Below, in pieces: positions 36,801 through 60,900 of a stretch of DNA of 64,000 bases. The notes under the pieces are model-generated. The model was not told where the DNA came from. It saw only the letters and a program-made list of their open reading frames with translations, and made no database searches. Location of the stretch: NCBI GenBank assembly GCA_001584585.1, contig LSYV01000054.1, positions 349,840 through 413,839 on the forward strand, read 5' to 3'. Each line of letters begins with the position of its first letter. Within the stretch, counting starts at the first letter, position 1. The translations under genes and the position numbers were made by a program. The DNA comes from Gonium pectorale. Taxonomy: Eukaryota; Chlorophyta; Chlorophyceae; Chlamydomonadales; Volvocaceae.

Positions 36801-39800
36801 GTGCTTGCGAGGAGACGCGCGGTTGAGTGCGTGTCCCTTTTACGGACGAGTTCCACAACAGTGACGCAGCATAAAACACTGATCGGCGCTCCCTTCTGTG
36901 ACCGCGGCCCCTGACACCGTCTCACTTGACGCCGTTAAACACAGGTAACGGTGAGCGGTTGCGCCTGTCGCCGTACGTGGATGTACGGCAGCACCTTCTG
37001 GAGCTATTGCGCTGCGCCGGACAACAAGATGCCCCTGTGGTGGGTCCGTGTTGAAAATGTGTCCGGTCTCTGCCACAGTTGAGGAACGCCGGAAGCGGCT
37101 GCCGTTGTTGGCCGATGCTCATGGACGCTGACACTGTATCATTGCCTGGATGGCGCGGTGAGCAAGAATGATGCCTTGGCGTGCATCCGAGCTGCCTGGA
37201 CGCAGATCGGTGATCGCACGCGCGTGTCAAGGCCCGAGCACCACACCGGTGAATGTGGCTGTGTGGCCGTCGCAGGTGTGAGGTCGGCCCGGACTGCCCC
37301 ACGTTCGACGTGCGCGACCCGACCGACGACTGCGCCGCCAACCTGACTGCTGGCTTCTGCGGGGGTGAGGACGCCGCTCCGCGACCGTGCGCGGCCGGGC
37401 CGCCCGATGACGCGTCGTGCGTAGTTCCGGACCCATATCGCACGTGGCTGGGGGTCGCTCTGGCGGCATCGCCGGGTCATGCCAGGCCCCGATCCAAGGT
37501 CCGGGGCTGGGCCTTTCCAACGTGCCGGTACGACCCACGCGCCTACGGTCGCAAGCCCGACGTTCCGAAGTCCCCTGGACTTGGCTCTGCCGTTTCTCTC
37601 ACTGGTGTGTCTACTTCTCTGCCAGTGCCGTGTCGCGGCCAAGAACCGCTCCCTTCCCCACGCTGCAGGGGGCCGGGTGCGCTTCAGGACCAGTATCGGC
37701 TTCCCCAACTGGCCGCCGCTGTCCCCCTCGCCGCCGCCGCGGCCGCCGCCGAGACCCTCACCGCCGCCGCGGCCACCTTCGCCGCAGCCTCCGCCGCTCC
37801 CGCCGTCACCGCCGCCTGCGCCCAGCACAGGTGTGTGTGGCCCCTCTTACAAACCAGTTACAATCACCATTACTGCGGAGGCGCCTGCCCTTGCACTAGG
37901 CCAGCTTCGTCGCGTCCCTAGTCCAAGATGGGACTAGGAGGCCCGGGATGTGCAGACTCTGGCAGACTTTCGACCCTCTCTCTCACCCTCGCTCTTCAGT
38001 CCTGCTTTCCTCCAAAGGCCCGTCTTTGCTTTGGCCTCCCTCTCCCCCATAATTGTCGTTGCCGGTTGATCCCGTCTCAGCCCCCTTAAACCCCTACCCC
38101 GTGTCGACGCTCCCCGCCTCGACCTTGCCCGCTGCGCCAATAGCCCTTGCCCCTAAACCGTCCGGTGGTGTTGCGCAATTGACTCAGTTGTGTTCGTCCC
38201 TTCACCCTGTGCGGCATCCGCACGTCCCTCTGTGCGTCCCTCGCTCGCCCGCACGCCCCCAACCCTTCTGAGCTGTCCACCGGCGCTGCATTCTTGACTC
38301 CCGTCTGGTCGCGTCCTCCCATTCCCTGCCCATGTGTCCGTCCCTCGCTCGCCCGACCGCAGGTGCCGTCGCCGCCATCTCTGCGCGCCTGGTGATGGAC
38401 GCCAACTGCAGCGCCCTCGTCCCAGACGCCGGCGCGGCCGTCTCCGACCTCATCACCGAGCTGGCGGCCATCGCCGCGGTGAGCTCCGAATGCACACCCG
38501 GTGCACCCCCGGGGGCGCTGGTGGCCTTTCACCGCTCTGTCTTCAACGAATTGGGATGTCATGCGCCTCCGGCTATATCTATTGAGAACGCCGAGTGAAC
38601 TCCGCGGTTCCCAAGTAGCCCGGGCGTAGGGTTTGGGGTGCCCCAGGGCGGTGAGCCGAGCCGTCACCGTAGCGCCAGCGCCATGCGGGCTCACGCGGCG
38701 GCGGGGAAACATGATGGGTAACCGCTGAAGGGGGCGCGCGTTCAGAACGTGCTCGGGCGCCACGTGAATCTCTTGTTGGGGTGTGCACCAAGGACTTCTC
38801 CGCAGCGCCTGGCGCCAGGCAGACAGTTTGCTTCTAGCTGCGTGTGCAAGCTGATGGGTTTGCGCACGTGGGCTTGCGCCTGCGGGCCCCCACCTCGCCT
38901 CGCCCCACCTCCGGCTTCTCTGCTGAGGATGCCTTCCAACCCTGTGGCCCCCGCCGCCCCCCGCCACCGTGCGCAGGTGCCTTCCGGGTACATCACGATC
39001 GACAGCGTGGCCTGCAGCCCCACCGACCCGGGCCAGCTGGTCGCAAGCTTCTCCGTCTACTTCCCCCCGGACAGCACAGCGGCGCAGGTATGTGTGGCGT
39101 GCAGGGGCAGGCGCTGGCGTTGCGGGCACAACGGGGCGTTAATGTTGCGGCGCAGGACCGAGTGCCGGACAGCACTGCAGTTGAGAGGGTCTGAAAGCCC
39201 TAGCGCGATAGGAGTGGAAATAGGGAAGAAGGGACGAGTAGCACAGTCGTGCGCGCTCCGCCCCAACCCGAGGAAAGTCAGGGGCCGTGGTCTTCAGTAG
39301 TCTTGGTCCTCGTCGTGTCCTGGCCCGTGCGGCGCGCCCGAGTCGGGTGCCTGGGACTGGACGCTCACAGGGGAATGCGCAATGGCCGGTTCTGTTGTGC
39401 CGGCGGATGGCAGTGGTCCGCATGCATGGCCCGATAGTGCGAGCACGGGAGCGCAAGGTGCCCGACACGTCATCACACTGGGTCAACCCACCCGTACATC
39501 CGCAGGTCAGCAACGCCTCCATGCTGCTGGCGTCCACCCTCGCCATGAAGTCTGCGGTCAGCTCCAGCTTCCAAAGCCGCTGGGGCAGCGTCTCACAGGC
39601 CGCATCCACCAACACCACCGTCCTACAGCGGTCGCAGCGTGAGTGACGCCTCTCACGATGGTGGGCCAAGGGACCCAGATCCGCCCTGTGACTTGGCCTC
39701 ATCTGTGGCTTTCTCGTCCGCCTGCCCCCGGCGTATTTCGGCTGTCTAAAGTCCCGGGCTGAACTTGCCTTCCTGCTCCTACAGTGATTGCTGACGGTCC

Positions 39801-42800
39801 GTACTACGTACGGAAGCTCTCCGAGTCCGGGGCGACGTACGGCCTGGTGGATATCCTGCTGCCGGACGGCGGGACTGGCCTGATCTGGTAGGTGCCGCCG
39901 AACCAGCTTCATGTATCGTGGGGCTTGAACACATCGTTGCGTGAGGGCTTTTCAGGAAGGCCCCAACCAAGCTGGTCGGGGCGGCATGCGGGTCCACCTT
40001 GATACGCGTCGCCCCCTCATTTCCCTGGAGAGGGCGCTTTCGCGGGACGCGACCCACCCGTACGCAAGCCGTGATCGCCTAGCATGCAAGTGTGTTCGCA
40101 GCGCGGTAACCTCCCAGCCTCTCCCTACCCTTCCCTTCCCCCACCTGCATCGTCGCAACTACAGCGGCAGCAGCTTTGGCGCCCCCGAGGCCACAGTGGT
40201 GTGTAACGAGCTGGGGTTCACGTCCGGGACCCCCGCGCCGCTGCCGTCCGGCGCCACGTTGGGGTCGGCCTACCAGTCAAGCCTCTTCCTGGTGAGTGCC
40301 TCGGTGGGCGGGCGGGCTGGTCGGTACAGTGGGCGCAGCGTGTACGGCCGCTTCTTCCTCGGGGCCATGTGCGACGGCTTTTGTCCTGAGCCTCCCATCC
40401 GTGAGGGTTCCTCGGTGTCGGGTCCGCGGGCCGGCGGCGATAGGGGGCAGGTAGTGCGGCAGCTTCGTGTGCTTCGCGTCGTGTTTACACTGGGCGCATT
40501 GGGAGGGAGGTGCCGTGCAGCGCCTTCACGGCGAGCGTCTTCCGGGGCATGAAGACCGTGGCTACCCGGAAGTCTCGATGCCGTGGGTGGCTGATGCGGC
40601 GGCCGCCGAATCCTAGAACCTGATTTCCAACTTCTGTGACGCCCGCCCGCTGCGTGCAATGCGAATCCGCGCAGGACGGCCTGTCGTGCGGGCAGACGAC
40701 GCAGACACAGCTCCAGAAGTGCGCGTCGCGCGGCTGGATCCAGGCTGGATCCGGCTGCAACCTGACCACAGCGGCAGCCGTGACCTGCAGTGGTGAGCGC
40801 GCAGTGCGGAGCCTGGGGTTGAGACATCACTGGGGTTGAGACATCACGAGGGTTAAGGCACCCTCACGCGGTTGTACCTGCCGGTGTGTGGATTTTGGGA
40901 TGAAAAATGGGTGGAATGCGGTGGCGGCGCCTTTTGTCACCAGAGCGTTGCAATGTTGCACCGCAGATGACGTCCTTGATTGTCTGAAGGCCTGACCTGG
41001 GCTGCTGGCTTCTGGCTTCTGTCGAAGACGTCTGCTCCCTTCCCTTTCCACGACCTCAACTCCACTCACGACCTTGCCTGCGACCTTACCTCTAAACCCT
41101 GCCCCAGGCGGCCTCTTGGCGTCGCTGGACGCGGCCGTCACGCTGAACGTCTCAGACTGCGGCGCCGTCTCCCTCAGCGCCTCGCTCTTCCTCAGCGAGC
41201 TGTTTCAGGAGCTGGCAGCCCGCGTGTACGGGGTGGGTAGCTGCGATCTGCCGTTGGTTGTATTTTGGATCCCGTGCTTGCGATCTGCTGTAGATACCAA
41301 AGTACGGTGACGGCGCTGACGCCTGTTGGAAGTGCTCGACATGCACGTGTGGGGGCACGTGGGGGAGCCCTGCTGTGTTGCCGGCGCGCCGTACATCTTC
41401 TCATATGCAAAGAAGCGCGTTGTAACAGGTACGTCAATGACAAGGAGGCAAAGGCAAACATGCCCTTACACGCGATGAGCTCATGCTCCTTGCCACCGTG
41501 GCGTGGCCGTGTGGCGCTCCATGCGGGGATCTGTGGTTGCTTACGCGGGGCGTGACCGCGCCCGGCGCCCGCTGGTGGCCCAGGTCATTGTCCGGTGGTA
41601 TCTGAGGTGCCAGCCCTCTCGCCCGGCCGCAGGTGTCTTCGAGTCGTCTGGTGCTGGCTGAGAAGCCCATTTGCAAGGTGGTCGGTGCCCAGCTGCAGCT
41701 CGCGGCCAGCTTCTCGCTGCTCTTCCGGACGGACTCCAAGGCAACCGAGGTAAGCGCCTGGGGCGGCGGTCGCGGACCCTGGGTGGGATTCGCTGCTGAA
41801 TGCGCAGGCTCCACTTCAAGCGCAGCTCTTCACAAAGGATCCTTTTCACTAGATACGCTGTTCGTACATGTCTGACGAGCAGCCCGTAAATGTGCTGTGG
41901 AAACTCACAGGAAAAGATTGCAGGCTGCAGTCGCCGCGTCGATGTCATTTCCCCCTTGGTGATCCGCAGGTGGACACGGCGCAGAACCTGACCAGCTTGT
42001 CAGCCATGCGGTCGTCGTTGAGCGCGGGGCTGCAGGCGCGCTGGGGCGCCGTCGTGGCGGTGGGCGCGCCGACAGTGCTCGTGCTGGACAGCAGCGCACG
42101 TGAGTCTGATGCGTTCATGATTCCAGCATCGCTCAAGGATCGCACACTGCCATTGCAGACATACACGTCGGTAGCATATGTTGTAAGGTACACACATGCG
42201 ACAGTCTGCACCAACGATGCAATTTCGAGCACCTACCACTTGCAAAGCCATCCAACATGCAACCCGTGTGCTGCCCCGCCCCACCCCTCCATGTCATGGA
42301 TGGCCGCTGCTTTGGGTCGTTACAGTTTGCTCCGGCGTCATCAGCTCTAGCTTCTGCTCGGCAAGCAAGCCCTCCGGCCTGAACGCGTACATCGGAAGCT
42401 CCTCCCTCACCGTCAAGGTAGTAATTGGCATCGGCGCCGGCGTCCTGGGCCTGCTGCTTATATTGTTGGTCGTTGGCTGCCTGATCTACCGCGCCCGCAA
42501 ATCGGCACGCGTCGAGCCCGTCGTGCGCGTCGCCGCCTGGGGCGAGGGCCAGGGCGCCGCGCTGGGAGCCGCTGGCGCAGCCGCCGGCGCCGCCACGGCC
42601 GGTGCCGGCGGCGCAGGTGACCCACGGGTCGTCACCACGGTCGGCCGCGGCCGCGCGCAGCCCGAGCCCTCGCCGGGCCGCTCCCACGTGGTGCCAATAG
42701 GCGGCGAAGAGGACGCGGTGGAGGAGATAGAGGCGGAGGACGCGCCGCAGCTGATGCAGCGGCCACCGGCGGGCGCCTCGCCGCAGGGCCTGGATCCCAT

Positions 42801-43653
42801 CCCGCCGGCGGCCGGGGAGCGGGGCGCCTCCACTTCGCAGGCCGGCCCGTCCAGCGGTCCGGCGCAGGCGCTCCCCTCGACCGTTGCCGATGGGAACCTC
42901 GCGCGCTCCTCCTCGCGGCCCCGCACGGGGGCGCCCTCGGCGACGGTGGCCGCAGGGGCGCTGCTCTCCCCGAGGCAGCTCCCGGTGGGACGGCCCGTGT
43001 CGGGGCAGCCGCTCTCCGGCGGCCGACCGCCGTCCGCGGCGTGGCCAGCAGGCGGGCGGGCGCCGCCAGAGGCGCAGCAGCCTTCGCCGCCACTGTTCGG
43101 GGCAGTCGAGGAGGCGCCGCCGCTGCCCTCAGCCTCCCGGCCCTCCACGTCCATGTTCAACCGGCCATTGTCTGGGCTACCCAGGCCGGTGACGCCACCT
43201 CCGCCGCAGGCGGCGGCAGCCGCGGCGCCCTCAGCGGCGGCGGCGGCGCGGGAGAGCGGCGGTCGGCCGTCGCTCGACACGCTTGTGAGGTCGGAGCCCT
43301 TACCCGCGGAGGCAGAGGTAGCGGCGAGGCGGGAGGCGCAGAGGGAGGCGGGGAGGGGGCGAGATGTGGATGAGGACTTGGTGGCTTCGTTCCACGGGGG
43401 TGCGCTGGCACGCGCTCGGCTCGCGGGCATCATGCAGGCGGAGACGGACGTCCGTTCCTTTGACGACGTCGACGTGTCAAGCAGACCGGAGCGGAGCGGC
43501 GGTGGCGGAGCGCTGGCCGCGACGCCCGTCCGCCCGGCGCTGCCGCTGCTGTCGCTGGACGGCGCGGCGGCAGAGCACACGCCGGTGCGCGTCACCGCCG
43601 CCCTCGGAGACGTGGACTCGCCGGGGCCCAGCAGAAGCGGTGGTCTGGCATGA
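30863..43653 (+). CDS. Membrane-anchored M43-like metallopeptidase A with SRCR-like domain
   Basis: Twenty-five exons join in phase to 1771 aa: 30863-31013, 31179-31361, 31703-31842, 32044-32997, 33402-33526, 33835-33930, 34213-34406, 34772-34795, 34980-35365, 35766-35860, 36127-36206, 36505-36638, 36945-37039, 37276-37364, 37669-37830, 38363-38478, 38977-39087, 39506-39638, 39785-39887, 40165-40291, 40675-40792, 41108-41232, 41633-41749, 41970-42099, 42326-43653. Order: signal peptide; helical pro-region; RRRL site at 393-396; M43-like domain with HELFHHLGIYH (587-597), VIDTP and Met-turn NYMTYN then FTPGQVERAH; Cys modules 752-854 and 855-915 around polyproline stalks; three-exon module 970-1090; SRCR-like domain 1090-1205 (ATVVCNELGF, C...GW...C...VTC); second three-exon module 1206-1329; TM about 1361-1384; 387-aa Ala/Gly/Pro/Ser-rich tail. 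The acceptor of exon 20 is ambiguous by 6 bases. Likely role is surface or matrix proteolysis. Confidence 0.82.
31361..31394. repeat. 17-bp tandem duplication at the exon 2 donor of gene A
   Basis: The sequence GGTGGGTTTGACTGCAT is present twice in tandem, so the GT donor of intron 2 is duplicated. Use of the second copy would add 17 bases and shift the frame. Confidence 0.75.
32746..32757 (+). other. RRRL processing-like site, gene A
   Basis: Codons for Arg-Arg-Arg-Leu lie at the end of the variable linker and just before the conserved NYMYDMP start of the catalytic domain. The same RRRL occurs at the same place in genes B and C, although the linker itself is not conserved. This fits a kexin/furin-type activation cleavage. 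Confidence 0.5.
35868..35905. repeat. 12-bp triplicated repeat in an intron of gene A
   Basis: Three near-identical copies of a GATGCCGTACCG-type unit follow the exon 10 donor. No function is evident. Confidence 0.65.
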
Positions 43654-45021
43654 CCGGAGTCCGTGACGCGCGCGTTATCTTTGCCGTCCGACCTCGCCAG
43701 CGGACAGCGTGCCCTCGCTGGGTATATGAGTGAACAGGTGTGACGCTGAGCGGCGGGGCTGGACGTGCGGGCGAGTGGGGCGCTTTCTGCTTCCTGAATG
43801 GCAACGGCGGGCGGGCGGGCGGTGGGCACATGTTTCAAGGGCTTTCAGTCTTGAATGTGCCCACGCATGGCTGTGGCTATGACTAGCCGGGTAGCCGCAC
43901 ACCCCTGTGATTTGGCTGTCTGATAATCAGTGCAGGGCTTCCGTCTGTCCATGCACGTGTACGGCGTTTTGTACATAGGGAACGGCCGCCGTACTCCGAG
44001 GGTTGACCGCGTACTCACTTGGGGTGTCATGATAGCTGTGAACTGGCGGGACGCAATCCAGTGCACCCTCTACTCCATAGCTTCATTCTTTCATCTCTGC
44101 GGCGTTTCGTCATCTCACGCGCTACGCGTGTAGCGATCTTGCGGTTGAGGTGGGTGGCTGTGCGGGCGCAAGGCAGTGTTGGCCGAGCTGTCCTGTGCGC
44201 GAGGGGAGCTCCAATCGCGTGGAGTTTGTTATCGTTACCGTGTTGTGGTTGTTGTTGTTTTGCCTTGGCGCGCCCACTGCCTGGGGCATCGCCTCAGACC
44301 GGCACAAATTGTTGCAATACTGCTGCTCACGTTGACGTTGCTGCTTGCGCGACGTTGGTCTGAGAGAGTTTGGCATCGCTCGCTGCGGAAGCGATGCCTT
44401 GCAGCCGGAAGCGAACCCAATCTCCTCGTTACCTACCTTCCTGGCGGAGCTCGGGGTTGGTGCGGATTGTGTGCGAGGGGTGTTATCAGCCTCCCTTTGT
44501 TTGCTGTTTATTGGCGATGATGGGCCCTTCCCGATGCACGTCCACACTGTTCCTTTACACACTGTACGGCCATACAATGTACGGCAGTTGACCGGCACGG
44601 TTGGCTGACCCTCCCCTCGGCATGCTTACCGTTACGCTGGTTGAGGAAGTGCTGAAGTGCTTAACACGTTAGTGCATTGCGGACACAGAAACGTGCGGCT
44701 CGGCGCGACTTCACGACCCGGGTTTCCACCTTACCACGCGTTCAGAACGCTGCGCCACCTGACGAACCTCTGAAGTTATTATGTACTCTGCATCACTGCA
44801 CAGTCCTTCTTAGAAAAGTCTTACTCGTGTCCCAAGTCGCGGCGTTCGGCGGCGAGCCCGGGCTTCAGAAGTTTTATTATCGCCACCGTTATAAATACAC
44901 TAAGAAGCACACAGCAGTCTGATTGCGTCCATGCGGACTATCGGAGACGACGCGGGTGCAGCATGTAATGTCGCAGTACCACTTGCCGACAAAATGCTAA
45001 GCTGACGCGCTACGAAGCGAC
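43654..45021. other. Intergenic spacer between metallopeptidases A and B
   Basis: It contains the 3' UTR of gene A and the promoter of gene B. TGTAA occurs at about 44963, close to gene B. No other gene is supported. Confidence 0.45.
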
Positions 45022-56167
<11,146 letters not shown>

Positions 56168-57957
56168 CGCCGACAGCGCTGCGGGGCCTGGCACGGGGGA
56201 GGTGCAGCCGACACCCCCCCGTCAAGTCCCGCTTTCCCCTGCCAGGTCCCGCACGGTGATACGCTGCTCGTGGGAGTCGCGTGGAAGGCCCATGGCCCTT
56301 CGCTGGAGCTTCGTGTGCGCGCTGGTCAAGGGAAGCCCGTGAGGATGCGCGCCTCTGGGCGGGCGCGATGATGCGTCGCGCCGGCCCATATGCGCCCGCC
56401 CATGAGTTGCGAGCGCCCTCCGTTTCGGTTAGTATTCTGTTTGGAATAACACCAACATACTTGACCCCGTGGGTTTATGTTGCGTGGTACGTGACCAGGG
56501 TGCAAAACGCGATAGCCATGCCGGCCATGCGATGCGCACGACGCATGACGACGGTTGTGGGCTTGGGTGCGCCTGCGTCGAACGACTGCCCTCCTCCCTG
56601 CCCTCCCCCCGGGAAAGGCGCGCGCACGGCAATGCCTGGTACATAATGCGAGCGCTGTACGATGTTGCGCTCCGTTGGCGTGAGTCACGACTCGCTAAGA
56701 GCTGGTTCTCGGCAAACGGGGTGGGCTGCTGGACGACCGTTGGGCTCGGGCCGTTTGACCCATCGGGGTTATCCTGCCTTGTTGGATTTTAGACCTCGTT
56801 ATCCTTGGGCCATCAGACCTCGTAGTCCTGGGGCCGTGAATGCTTGGAAGGATGTGCGTGCACAGATGGGCACAGGGGCTCCTGGGCCACGTCCAGCCCT
56901 CTGTTAATAATATGCTACTTATGAAATGCAGGATGTTGAGATTGATAATGGGTTAATGGCACACTGCTGGCAGACCCTTCCGGTATTGAGCTTGGAGAGT
57001 GCCGCACCTACGACTGATCCGTGGGCCAACGACCGTGCACAGTTCGGATTGACACGGTTTCATGGCGTTTGCGCCCATGCGACAATGTGCTGCACGGCAA
57101 CTTTGTGCATAAGAGACACATGACGTGTGCTGTCTGCCACTGCTGTCTGCGCCTTCGGGATATATTTGACTCACGTTGGTCAGTGTGATGGAGCGCACGT
57201 TCATTGGCGGTTCGGCTGCCATAGGCGTACATGTTGCATGCTAGCACATAGTAGGTCATGCAGGGCCCCGGCGCAGGCCTGGGCGCTGCTGAGCGCCTAT
57301 TGGTAGAGGTTTTTCGGGCTTTTTACGTTTCCGCCTGCTTGTAGGAGCAGCTGGGTCCGTTGCAGCGGGCTAAATGAGCAGAGTAACGGAGGTAACGGTG
57401 ACAGTGGCGATGATCTGTCCACGTTTGCATGATCTGACTGGATGCTGGTTTGGACATGTAAAGAGACATGGTTGTGCTGCACATCATCCCCTTTCCATGA
57501 CCCGGAAGCCAAGGTGGGAGTTGTACAGGCGACAGGACCGACGGACGCACGGACCGGACCTACCCATCGTACGGCACTCTACCTGCAGTGCATAGAAACA
57601 CGGTCAATTTCTTATCATACAAAGCCGCCGCGATTGCGGAATTTGTTGTCGTCCCAAGTCTGCGCTTACAGTCGTGCAGGCACTAACCGCCCACAAAGAA
57701 GTCTTGTACATAAGTATATTTCATAATTTGTTTCGATCTGCCTTGGTGCATTCGTGCCTTTGTCGACGTCTGGGAGGTCGACGGACCCTCGACCCTCCTG
57801 CCGAAGAGCCTCTACTGCGAACCAGCTTATGATGCGAGGACGCAATCTAAGATTGTGACAATGCTGAGGCAACAGATACCGCCGGAGGCTTGTAGGAAAC
57901 AGTCGCCACGAACGGGGCTCGATGGAGCAAGTTTCATGCCATCTTAGCGTTCCAGAA
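56168..57957. other. Intergenic spacer between metallopeptidases B and C
   Basis: About 1.8 kb with no supported gene. It is less GC-rich from about 56,900 onward, as expected for a promoter region ahead of gene C. TGTAA is present at about 57456. Confidence 0.45.
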
Positions 57958-60900
57958 ATGACTTTACTCAGACGAAGCCGCTTGTGCCCGCCGCTTCTGT
58001 CGGCAGCCCGCCTCCTGGTGTACTTCACCCTCCTTTCCATGGCGCTTGGAGGGTCAATGCCGCCGCGCAAGCTGCTGCAGACAACAGGCATATCAATCCA
58101 AGGTGGGAGTGCAGGTGACGTTTCCGTAATTGTACATCGATGGGATGTGACGGTGCGACGCCCTCTTCTGGTTGGGATGGCCAGAGTGGGCGTGGGGTCA
58201 CTCGGAAGGCGTGCAGATATGGGAGTCCCGCGTTTGGTGGCTCCGCAAGCTGATGTGGCACAGGGGCTGGTATTGGGGTGGGAAAATGGATCAAACGGAT
58301 GGCAGGCCTTGCAGCTGTCATTACGTCACAGGCAAACGAGGCAAGCGGATCTCAATTCTGGGTACAGCACCTGGCGCTCGAACGCTCACTTGGACACGTG
58401 TTGGCCCGCAGACCCCGCTCAGGTCGAGGGGAACTACGTCAAGGTGGTCCCGGAAGTGCTGCGGAAGCCCTTTGTGTTCGTAAAGAATCCTGACACTGCA
58501 TCAGGCGATGAAGTCCAGCGCCTGTATGAGCAGGCTACGGCTGTGTCCACTATGGCAGACCTCCTCTTTGCAGCGGGACTGCCGCTCTCGGAGCAACCAG
58601 GTACCTGAGGGCCGTTGCTCCCCGACTTGACGGCCAGCGAATCACCTCCGCCGCGCATGTGGTTAGCTTCTTTGAAGGTCCTCACTGACCGTGTAGGCTG
58701 CCTGTGCGGGTCCCGTCCTAGGAAGGTTGTACGCGCGTATGTGGTGCGGCATTGGGCGCCAACTCGAGCGCTGCGCGTGGCACGGTGCCACGAGGTACCG
58801 CGCGTTACCAACCTTGTAGCGTGGCGCGGCGGCTACCGGTAGCCGCCGCTTTCGTGGCTCTTTTACCGGGCTGGGCGAATGAGCCCCCGGCTCATGATGT
58901 GTGAGCGAGCAGTTCCTGCCCTCATCGCCGTGCGCCCGCCGTCCCCTCCTGCGACCCGCAGACTCGTCCAACGTGCTCCTGCCGTACATGACACCGCTGC
59001 TGCTGCGGCTGTACGTGTCGCAACCCGAACGCTGCAACGCGCGCATCGCGGAGCAGCTCTACACCCTGTCGCAGGAGCTGCACAGCAAGGCGGTCCTGGA
59101 GGTGCGGCGCTGGCTTGGGGTGGCCGCCTTGGGGTGGCCGCCTTGGGGTGGCCGCCTTGGGGTGGCAGGCAACAGGGAGATCGTGTGAAGGGACGCGGCG
59201 GACACGTGTTGGGGAGTGGGTTTGTGCGTGTCACATGTTACCGGTATTGCTTATTGGCGTCTGCCTCGACTCTGATTTCAACTCCAGAATCAACAGTGCA
59301 CGGCTGGCCCTTGCACGCCAACAGGTCTGCATGTATGCCATGTACGAGTCGCTCCAGGCGGCCTTCGCCTGGGTCCGCGACAATGTGCCCCTGCGGCTCC
59401 AGGACGTCCCGGACCAGCCGCTCGCCACAGCAGCCTGGCCCGACCTGGACGTGTACCCGCCCCTGGAGCTGGCAGCAGCCGTGGGCGCCGCTCTGGCGGA
59501 CGAAACACAGCTGGCGGCCACGGCTGCGGCGCTGGAGATGAGCTGTGGCATGGAAGCAAACGACTTTGCCGCAGTGATTCCGGCCTTCTCGGCGGCTCTA
59601 AGGGAGCTGCACGCGGACCTCCAGATGCTCCAGGAGCTGGCCCACAACCACCACGAGGCGGAGTGGGGCCCGGGAGGAGTCAGGGAGCCTGGCTCCCAGC
59701 CGGAAAAGGCTGATGGGGGCGGAAGCGCAGCCGGCGACCGCCGCCGCGCGGCACTTGCCGACCAACAGCAGCACCACCAGCACCGGCTGAAACCACTTGA
59801 CGCGGATTCGGATTCGGATGTGTATGCGAGCGAGGAGGGCGGGGCGGAGGAAGAGGCCGCGGGGGGCGATGTTGCTCCCGAGGCCGCTGCCTTGAGCCTA
59901 GATGTGGAGTCCGCCGCCGGCGGACTGGACTTCTCCGGCGGCCAGTTTAAGATAACCAGCGGGCACCAGCGGCGGAGGCTGCAGGCCTGGCCCGCCAACT
60001 ACTTCTACACGTTGCCAACCGGGTTCACGCCGGCTGCGCCCGCCACCATGCCGGCGGCTATGATGCCACTGATATTTCACATCATGCTGTACACGGATAC
60101 CAACGGCGCAACAGCCCCGACTAACTACGGCAGCGCCCTGTCTTACGCGCAGCGGATCGTCAAGGTCATGAACGTCATGGCCAAGCCAACGAACATGCAG
60201 TTCTTTGTCAAGGAGGTCCGCAACGACCCGACCGCATATCCGTACCTGTTGCAGAGCAGCCGCGTCGTGTGGTTGAACATGCCAAACAGCAACTGCACCA
60301 CCAACTGCCTGATCCTCAACACGGCTTACGTCTCCTCGTAAGTCATTGCCGTCGCGTGGCGGCTAGTGCTCGCCGCCGAAGCACGTCGGGATCCCTAACA
60401 GCAGCATCGTTCCATTTAGCGTTCCGCGCGACCCGCATGAGTACCGGGATAATATACGCCTTCCGGCCTTGACTTGCGGTAGTGTCGCGCATGGCCCCTT
60501 CAATTCTTTCCTCATAGGCGAGGACCGGCGCCTTGACTGGCACCCTCCCATCGCCACACTGGACCTGTTAGGCCCCAACTACCCCAACTGCCTGCGCACG
60601 TGTGCTGCCGCACGCAGGCTGGTCACGGACTGGCCCCGGAGCATCAACGTGGTGGTTGCCAGCGAGTCGTCGGCCACGAGGGGCATGCTGGGTTTCGCCA
60701 CCGTGCCGGGGTGAGGCGGGGTGAGGCGGGGAGGCCATTTCCAGAAACAAACTATTGGCGAGGGCGTAATTGCTTCCACCTGAAGTCTCCCGTCCGGGGG
60801 CGGTGAGGGGAGGGGTCAGAGACTTGGAAGGCGTTTCTCGGTAGCGGGGCCGCGTATCTTCCTAGTCCGCCGAAGGCGAAATGGTGACAGCCTTCCCAGC

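Noticed and set aside
42486..43838. Long minus-strand open frame of 450 codons
   Set aside because: It is antisense to the tail exon of gene A, is low complexity, and arises from GC-rich codon bias. No motifs or splice partners support it.
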